A stretch of 19,524 bases of DNA. Source: Synechococcales cyanobacterium PMM_0073. Its GTDB lineage: Bacteria; Cyanobacteriota; Cyanobacteriia; Elainellales; Elainellaceae. The notes beneath the pieces were generated by a model. It made no database searches. It saw only the letters and a program-made list of their open reading frames with translations, and was not told the origin of the DNA. This document shows, one piece after another, positions 14,987 to 19,524 of the stretch (its first letter is position 1; every line of letters starts with the position of its first letter). The stretch lies in the NCBI GenBank assembly GCA_949127695.1, contig CASBQH010000365.1:1-19524 (forward strand), in the 5' to 3' direction. The position numbers and the translations under genes are program-made.

Positions 14987-17092
14987 TTAGCGACCCACCA
15001 GTACAACCATTGACCGTTCGCCCAGCATCATCCAGGACTGCTCTTGCAGCAATGGCTCATTCCCAGGCTCCCAGATATCTTCAGGTGAAGGCATCGTGGT
15101 ATTGATAAAAATATGCCAGTTCATGCCGACAGGCAGCTGAGGCAGCTCAAAGCTATGAGCCTCCCAGTGAACGTTCATCGCCACATAGATAAAATCGTCC
15201 GGTCGAGCATTGCCTTTGGCATATTTACCGCAGAGCATAAAGGCCAGCGTCCGGCATTCTTCGTCCTCCCAGTCAGGATTATAGGCTGTGGTGCCATGCC
15301 AGCTAATATCCGGGTAGCCCACGTCTAAGTAGTCATAATGCTGAAAATACTTGCGGTTTCGCAGCACCGGATGTAGGTTGCGGAAGGCGATGCAGTTTTT
15401 GACGAACCGCAAGAAATCTGCGTTGGTTTTGAGCAGATTCCAGTCTAGCCAGTTGAACTCTGAGTCATGGCAATAGGTGTTGTTGTTGCCGGTTTGGGAG
15501 CGTCCGACTTCATCCCCCATCAGCAGCATCGGCATCCCCTGACTCATGGTAAGGAGCACAATCGCATTCCGCATCTGCCGCGCCCGCAGTGCCAAAATAT
15601 TCGGGTCGCTCGTTTCGCCCTCGGCTCCGCAGTTCCAGCTTTCGTTGTAGTTGTCGCCATCACGATTCTCTTCGCCGTTCGCATCATTATGCTTTTCGTT
15701 GTAAGAAACCAGATCGGCGAGCGTAAAGCCATCATGCGCCGTAATGAAGTTGACCGAGCTATCCACCGAGCGTCCGGCTTTGGCATAGAGATCGGGGGAG
15801 CCTTGCAGACGCTGCGCCATTTCGCCAATCCGGCATTCTCCTTTTAAGAAGCGTCGTGCGTCATCGCGATATTTGCCGTTCCATTCGCCCCAGCGGTCAT
15901 AGTTGGGAAACGAGCCGACTTGATAGAGTCCACCCGCGTCCCAGGCTTCGGCTACCAGCTTGCAGTTGGCTAAAATGGGGTCATGCGCCAGCGTTTCGAG
16001 CAGCGGCGGGTTGGCCAATGGCGCGCCGTTTGGATCGCGACCCAAAATTGAGGCCAGATCAAACCGGAAGCCGTCGATGTGATATTCCGACGCCCAGTAG
16101 CGCAGGCAGTCCAGCACAAAGATCCGCACGACCGGATGGTTGCAGTTGAGCGTATTGCCGCAGCCGCTGAAGTTGAGGTAGTGGCCCTCCGGCGTCAGCA
16201 TATAGTAGGTTTTGTTATCAAGGCCGCGAAACGAAATGGTCGGGCCATGCTCATTGCCCTCTGCGGTATGGTTAAACACCACATCCAGCATCACCTCAAT
16301 CCCGTTGCGGTGCAGCTCTTTCACTAGCGTTTTCAGCTCGTTCACCGGATCACCCGTCGCCGCGTAGCCCGTCTTGGGCGCATAGAAAGCGAGCGTGCTG
16401 TAGCCCCAGTAGTTAAACAGCGGCTCGCCGGTGAGCGGGTTGTGGCGCGGGTTGTCCAGCTCATCAAATTCAAACACCGGCATCAGCTCAACGCAGTTGA
16501 TCCCCAGATCCTTGAGGTAGGGAATTTGAGCTTGCAGTCCGGCAAAGGTGCCGCGATGCTCTGGTGGCACGGGCGAGGAGCTGTGCTTGGTAAACCCCCG
16601 CACATGCATCTCGTAGATCATCAAATCTTCAGCCGGGATCTCTAGAGGTCGATCGCCCTGCCAGTCAAACTCGTCGGTAATAATCTGGCCGCGATAAGGA
16701 TAGCTGCCATGGTCTGGCAAGGGCGCACCCCAAATATCACGTCCGCCCATGCTCTTGGCATAGGGATCTAGCACCACCTGCGCCGGGTCAAAGCGATGTC
16801 CGGCAGGCGGATCGTAAGGCCCATCTACGCGATAGCCATACTCTAAGTCGGCATAGTCCAGCCCCAGCACAATCATGCTAACCACGTTGCCCATCCGAAA
16901 CTCGCGCACAAACGGAATTTCGGCAAACGGCTCTGGCTCTCCCTTGTGGTAAAGCACCAGCGTCGCGGCAGTGGCATGGTTGGAATAGATCGAAAAGTTA
17001 ATGCCGCTGGGAACTGGCGTCGCTCCAAACGGAAACGGCTGACCGTGACGCAGCTTAAATTCGCCGTAGGCGTAGGTTTGTTGAATGGCCAT
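14987..17092 (-). CDS. glgX: Glycogen debranching enzyme (isoamylase type, GH13)
   Basis: GlgX cuts alpha-1,6 branches in glycogen during its breakdown. The 701-residue protein has an N-terminal CBM48-like beta domain (about 14-105, GATPVPSGINFSIYSNHA). The GH13 barrel follows: region I DVVFNHTAEGNEHG (270-283), region II DGFRFDLAS with nucleophile Asp345, region III LVAEAWDA with acid Glu382, and region IV ITAHDGFTLADLVSY with His453 and Asp454. The HNDANGEENRDGDN loop is characteristic of GlgX/isoamylase-type debranchers. A C-terminal beta domain ends the protein. Length and motifs are normal. The ATG at 17092 gives MAIQQTYAYGEFKLRHGQP, with GGAGGG upstream. It is likely a single-gene unit, divergent from the channel gene. 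Confidence 0.96.
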   Translation of the reverse strand: MAIQQTYAYGEFKLRHGQPFPFGATPVPSGINFSIYSNHATAATLVLYHKGEPEPFAEIPFVREFRMGNVVSMIVLGLDYADLEYGYRVDGPYDPPAGHRFDPAQVVLDPYAKSMGGRDIWGAPLPDHGSYPYRGQIITDEFDWQGDRPLEIPAEDLMIYEMHVRGFTKHSSSPVPPEHRGTFAGLQAQIPYLKDLGINCVELMPVFEFDELDNPRHNPLTGEPLFNYWGYSTLAFYAPKTGYAATGDPVNELKTLVKELHRNGIEVMLDVVFNHTAEGNEHGPTISFRGLDNKTYYMLTPEGHYLNFSGCGNTLNCNHPVVRIFVLDCLRYWASEYHIDGFRFDLASILGRDPNGAPLANPPLLETLAHDPILANCKLVAEAWDAGGLYQVGSFPNYDRWGEWNGKYRDDARRFLKGECRIGEMAQRLQGSPDLYAKAGRSVDSSVNFITAHDGFTLADLVSYNEKHNDANGEENRDGDNYNESWNCGAEGETSDPNILALRARQMRNAIVLLTMSQGMPMLLMGDEVGRSQTGNNNTYCHDSEFNWLDWNLLKTNADFLRFVKNCIAFRNLHPVLRNRKYFQHYDYLDVGYPDISWHGTTAYNPDWEDEECRTLAFMLCGKYAKGNARPDDFIYVAMNVHWEAHSFELPQLPVGMNWHIFINTTMPSPEDIWEPGNEPLLQEQSWMMLGERSMVVLVGR

Positions 17093-17385
17093 AGTTCAGT
17101 TTCAGTTGGAGGGAGCTTCTGCTTCGGTCTGCAAGATTTGCTGGGTTGGCGGGTGAGCAGTCGGAGGAAGTCGCATAGCCTTCTTAATGATCTAGCATGT
17201 CAGGACTCTAGAGAGTGGCCTTGGCTACGCCTAGTCAATTGCGCCTGGTTGATTCTGAGCGACGAACTTACGGCAAACTTAAATTATCTCTTAAAAGAAT
17301 TTAGCGCCATCCCCGTTCGATTTCTGGCGATGGATTTTATACTTGGGCTAAAGCCATTGGGGCATCCAGCGGGGGAATAGCAGTT
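17093..17385. other. Divergent intergenic region between glgX and the MscS-type gene
   Basis: This 293-base region has no gene that I can support. It should contain the two divergent promoters. A TTATACT is visible on the plus strand near 17337-17343, with no good -35 box. Confidence 0.45.
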
Positions 17386-19167
17386 GTGCAAGTCTTGATG
17401 CAGATGTTGGGGCAGATGTTGAGCCAAATGTTTGACCAGTTGAAGCGCTGGGGAACAGAGCTGAGAAACGATCTGAGATTAGAACGGTTTGATCGGCGGC
17501 AGGTGCAGCTGTTGGGGCTGCTGAATGCGGTCATTGTGGCGCTGCTGGGCTTGACGCTGCTTTCCGCCTGGGTGCCCACGGGCGACGGGCGAGTTTCGCT
17601 GCTGCAAATTTGGCAGCAGGAGCTGCATCAGCCGCATCAACAGGTCGAGCGCTTAGGCAATATAGAAGCGATGCCGGTGCGGTTTGAAGGCGCTAATTTG
17701 TTTACGATCGCCTCGCCCACCGTTTGGGATCGCAGCGATCGATCCAAGCAAAGCCTGCCGGTTGAAGTTAGAGCCAAACAGGTCGAGGCCAATCTCAACC
17801 GCGTGGTTGAAGGCGGCTTTCTCCAGAGTGCCAAAAACGGCATCTTAACCAACTTTGATCCCCAAACCCTGCAAGTTGCGGTGGTGTCGCTGAACGATGT
17901 GCCGGTGATTGTGGCCAGCGATAGCTACCATTCGCAGCCGCTGAAGCTCGTCACCGTCACCTATATTGACGCTGACTACAACGCGCAGCCCGCTGCCGAA
18001 CTGGCCGAGCAGTGGCGCTCGCTGATCTATCAAAACCTTTATGCCGCCCTGCTCGAACGCTCGCCTGACGCCCTTAGCCTGCGCGGCAAGCTGGGAGAAT
18101 CGCTGCTGGCAATTGCGGTGATGCTGGGCGCGAGTCTAGTGATTCGGCTGCTGCAAATGCCGCTGTATCGCCGCAATCGCTACCTGCGAATGCAGCAAAC
18201 CGCCCTCATTGCCGAGCGATTGGCAGATGCGGCTCCAATCTCAGCCCTAAATCAGGTTCACTCTGAGCGCGCTAATCAGGCCGCTCACCAGGCCGCTCAC
18301 CAGGCCGCTCAAATGATGGCGTTTCGCAGTCAGTTTGTGGGGCGATTTGAGCAGCAGCAGGCGCTCCAGCAGCAGCGTCAGGTGGTCGGCTTTTTTCGCT
18401 GGCTGCTGGCCTGGAGCCAGGTGGCAATCTGGCTGGCTGGGCTGGCGCTGGCGCTGGGGCTATTTCCTTGGACAAGGCCAGCGCTGCCGCGACTGGGCGC
18501 TCCGGTCACGCTGCTGCTGATTTGGTTTGCCGTCGGCTTGAGCAGTCGGCTGCTGGGCTGGCTGCTCCAGGGCATGGCGCATGCCTGGATCAAGTTTGGC
18601 AGTTCGTCTGATATGCCGCAGCGAGATCAGCTGCGCGTTTTTACCATTCTCTCAGCCTTGCAGCCGTTCAAGAGTTTTGCAGTCTATGCCGCCGGACTGG
18701 TGCTGGCTTTGGTCTATTTGGGGCTGCCGCTGAGTTTGGTGCTCTGCCTGGGCGGCCTGCTGGGTCTGGCGATGCTGCTGATTTGCCAAGGCTTTGTGCG
18801 CGACTGCGTGATGGGGCTACTGCTGCTTTGGGACGATCAGTATGCCGTGGGAGATGTGATCAGAGCCGCAGGCGAAACCGGCCTAGTAGAGCAGATGAAC
18901 CTGCGCTTAACTCAAGTTCAAACTGCCGCAGGCGGGCTGCTGTTTATTGCTCATGGCTCACTCAGCAAGATTGAAAACCTCAGCCGCAGCTGGCTTTATG
19001 CCGCTAGCCCCAACCCGTTTAACAGCAGCGATCCGTTTAATGGCATTGATCCGTTCAGCGCTGAATCGACCGAACCGACAACTGCCAATCAGCCAACTGC
19101 CAATCAGCCAGCCGCCAATCAGCCAGCCGCCAAGCCTTCTGGTAGCGTAAACCTGCCGTTGGGCTGA
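17386..19167 (+). CDS. MscS-family mechanosensitive channel with large periplasmic domain
   Basis: This is a predicted small-conductance-type mechanosensitive channel of the inner (plasma or thylakoid) membrane, 593 residues. Order: a short cytoplasmic start; TM at about 42-63; an extracytoplasmic alpha/beta domain at about 65-240; a hydrophobic segment near 240-262; a helical stretch at about 265-330 with three Gln-Ala-Ala-His repeats; and TMs near 335-360, 372-395, 425-448 and 450-472. Then comes the MscS pore-to-beta transition (CQGFVRDCVMGLLLLWDDQYAVGDVI) and beta domain (about 475-530). The large C-terminal vestibule domain of MscS is mostly absent. The tail is instead low-complexity (NPFNSS, DPFNGI, DPFSAE; then repeats of ANQP). 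The start GTG at 17386 has GGGGGAA upstream; ATG 17398 is possible. Closing function and ion preference are not visible. Confidence 0.88.
   Translation: MQVLMQMLGQMLSQMFDQLKRWGTELRNDLRLERFDRRQVQLLGLLNAVIVALLGLTLLSAWVPTGDGRVSLLQIWQQELHQPHQQVERLGNIEAMPVRFEGANLFTIASPTVWDRSDRSKQSLPVEVRAKQVEANLNRVVEGGFLQSAKNGILTNFDPQTLQVAVVSLNDVPVIVASDSYHSQPLKLVTVTYIDADYNAQPAAELAEQWRSLIYQNLYAALLERSPDALSLRGKLGESLLAIAVMLGASLVIRLLQMPLYRRNRYLRMQQTALIAERLADAAPISALNQVHSERANQAAHQAAHQAAQMMAFRSQFVGRFEQQQALQQQRQVVGFFRWLLAWSQVAIWLAGLALALGLFPWTRPALPRLGAPVTLLLIWFAVGLSSRLLGWLLQGMAHAWIKFGSSSDMPQRDQLRVFTILSALQPFKSFAVYAAGLVLALVYLGLPLSLVLCLGGLLGLAMLLICQGFVRDCVMGLLLLWDDQYAVGDVIRAAGETGLVEQMNLRLTQVQTAAGGLLFIAHGSLSKIENLSRSWLYAASPNPFNSSDPFNGIDPFSAESTEPTTANQPTANQPAANQPAAKPSGSVNLPLG
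18277..18311. repeat. 12-bp tandem repeat coding Gln-Ala-Ala-His
   Basis: CAGGCCGCTCAC occurs at 18277-18288 and 18289-18300 with a near-complete third copy to 18311. It codes for repeated QAAH from residue 298 in a helical region of the channel protein. Confidence 0.85.
19012..19065. repeat. 18-bp degenerate repeat in the channel tail
   Basis: Three imperfect 18-base units (19012-19029, 19030-19047, 19048-19065) code for NPFNSS, DPFNGI and DPFSAE. Together with the following ANQP array they make the C-terminal tail fully low-complexity. Confidence 0.65.
19084..19133. repeat. 15-bp tandem repeat shared by two convergent gene ends
   Basis: Three units beginning GCCAATCAGCCA (19084-19098, 19099-19113, 19114-19128) and a partial fourth are present. 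On the plus strand they code for ANQP(T/A) in the channel tail. On the minus strand each unit contains TGA. The copy at 19114-19128 supplies the last codons and the stop of the DUF952 gene, and the others lie downstream of it. Confidence 0.88.
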
Positions 19168-19524
19168 GGCGGAAAATCAAACACCTGCACCACTGCATCT
19201 AGATTGAGCGAGCCATAGAGATGCGGAAATAGCCCTAAGCCCTCCACTGGGTCAAACCGCAGCTCTGCCCAGAGGCGCTCTGGATCAATCTTCAGCAACG
19301 CTAGCTCCGACTGACCGCGAAAAAACTTGTCTGCCACCCAAACAACCTGCTTGAGCGTCGAACAGTGAATAAAGCCTTCGGTGGCCAATGAGGCATGTTG
19401 ATAGAGATCCTCACGCTCGCGTAGTTGACGTTTCCAATAGGGTAATTGTTCGCCCTGCATCCAATCCTGCACGCGCCGCAAATCCGCGTCGCTGCCACCT
19501 AAGGAAGCCCCGGTGGCTTGCACG
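19119..19524 (-). CDS. DUF952 family protein, 5' end at the window edge
   Basis: The visible 134 residues hold a DUF952 domain of unknown function. Recognisable parts are ASLATEGFIHCSTLKQVVWVAD, FFRGQSELALLKID, LFPHLYGSLNLDAVVQV and FDFPPQPNGRFTLPEG at the C-terminus. The frame is open to the edge, so a longer N-terminus is possible. A start at ATG 19460 (AGGA 4 bases upstream) would give 113 residues, the usual size of DUF952 proteins. However, the first strand of the family, commonly (I/L)-x-H-I-T, is not visible in front of PYWKRQ. The 3' end overlaps the channel gene by 49 bases, tail to tail, inside a tandem repeat. Family membership is firm; the start and function are unknown. Confidence 0.82.
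   Translation of the reverse strand, partial: VQATGASLGGSDADLRRVQDWMQGEQLPYWKRQLREREDLYQHASLATEGFIHCSTLKQVVWVADKFFRGQSELALLKIDPERLWAELRFDPVEGLGLFPHLYGSLNLDAVVQVFDFPPQPNGRFTLPEGLAAG

Noticed and set aside
15467..16149. Plus-strand frames opposite glgX (126 and 97 codons)
   Set aside because: They are antisense to an intact, highly conserved debranching enzyme.
16946..17380. 144-codon plus-strand frame spanning the glgX start and the intergenic region
   Set aside because: The first third is antisense to glgX and the rest shows no domain. Its composition changes at the gene border.
1..19524. Defence island, prophage, insertion sequence or CRISPR array
   Set aside because: No transposase, integrase, nuclease, toxin-antitoxin or spaced-repeat array is seen. 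All tandem repeats are short, adjacent copies without spacers.

Overview
The window is ordinary chromosomal DNA from a cyanobacterium. It carries genes for three photosystem II subunits (CP47/psbB, PsbT, PsbM), a plant-type [2Fe-2S] ferredoxin, a three-domain cyanobacterial-type ribosomal protein S1, and a DUF1400-type alpha/beta hydrolase. By eye the base composition is moderately GC-rich. No copy of the cyanobacterial octamer GCGATCGC (HIP1) was seen. I saw no tRNA, rRNA, CRISPR array, transposase or phage gene. No gene-free stretch exceeds 300 bases.

Layout. Positions 1-2961 (+): the 3' part of a family 2 glycosyltransferase, overlapping by 10 bases a secreted DUF1400 alpha/beta hydrolase. 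Positions 3161-4580 (+): a short NfeD-like membrane protein followed by a stomatin-type SPFH protein, a well-known pair. Positions 4735-5103 (+): a stand-alone receiver-domain response regulator. Positions 5156-9563 (-): metK, a HAD phosphatase, rpsA (S1), nrdR and psbT. Positions 9683-11215 (-): psbB, in the same direction and immediately upstream of psbT. Positions 11458-12147 (+): a divergently transcribed ferredoxin gene, then psbM. Positions 12216-13055 (-): a tandem universal stress protein. Positions 13338-14962 (+): a short SDR protein and argF. Positions 14987-17092 (-): glgX. Positions 17386-19167 (+): an MscS-type channel. Positions 19119-19524 (-): a DUF952 protein cut by the window end.

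The central block (metK, rpsA, nrdR, psbT, psbB, ferredoxin, psbM) resembles, from memory, a gene order shared by many cyanobacteria including marine picocyanobacteria. It joins photosystem II assembly to translation, SAM synthesis and control of ribonucleotide reductase. The rest is central metabolism (arginine synthesis, glycogen breakdown), membrane quality control and stress functions.

No new multi-gene system is evident. The most distinctive signals are small. Three short tandem arrays each begin at a gene's stop codon and repeat it downstream (hydrolase, metK, DUF952 gene). A perfect 17-bp inverted repeat lies just behind the psbB stop, and a nested hairpin lies behind psbT. A perfect 12-bp palindrome sits between the divergent psbB and ferredoxin genes. 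One SDR protein lacks the usual catalytic Tyr/Lys pair.
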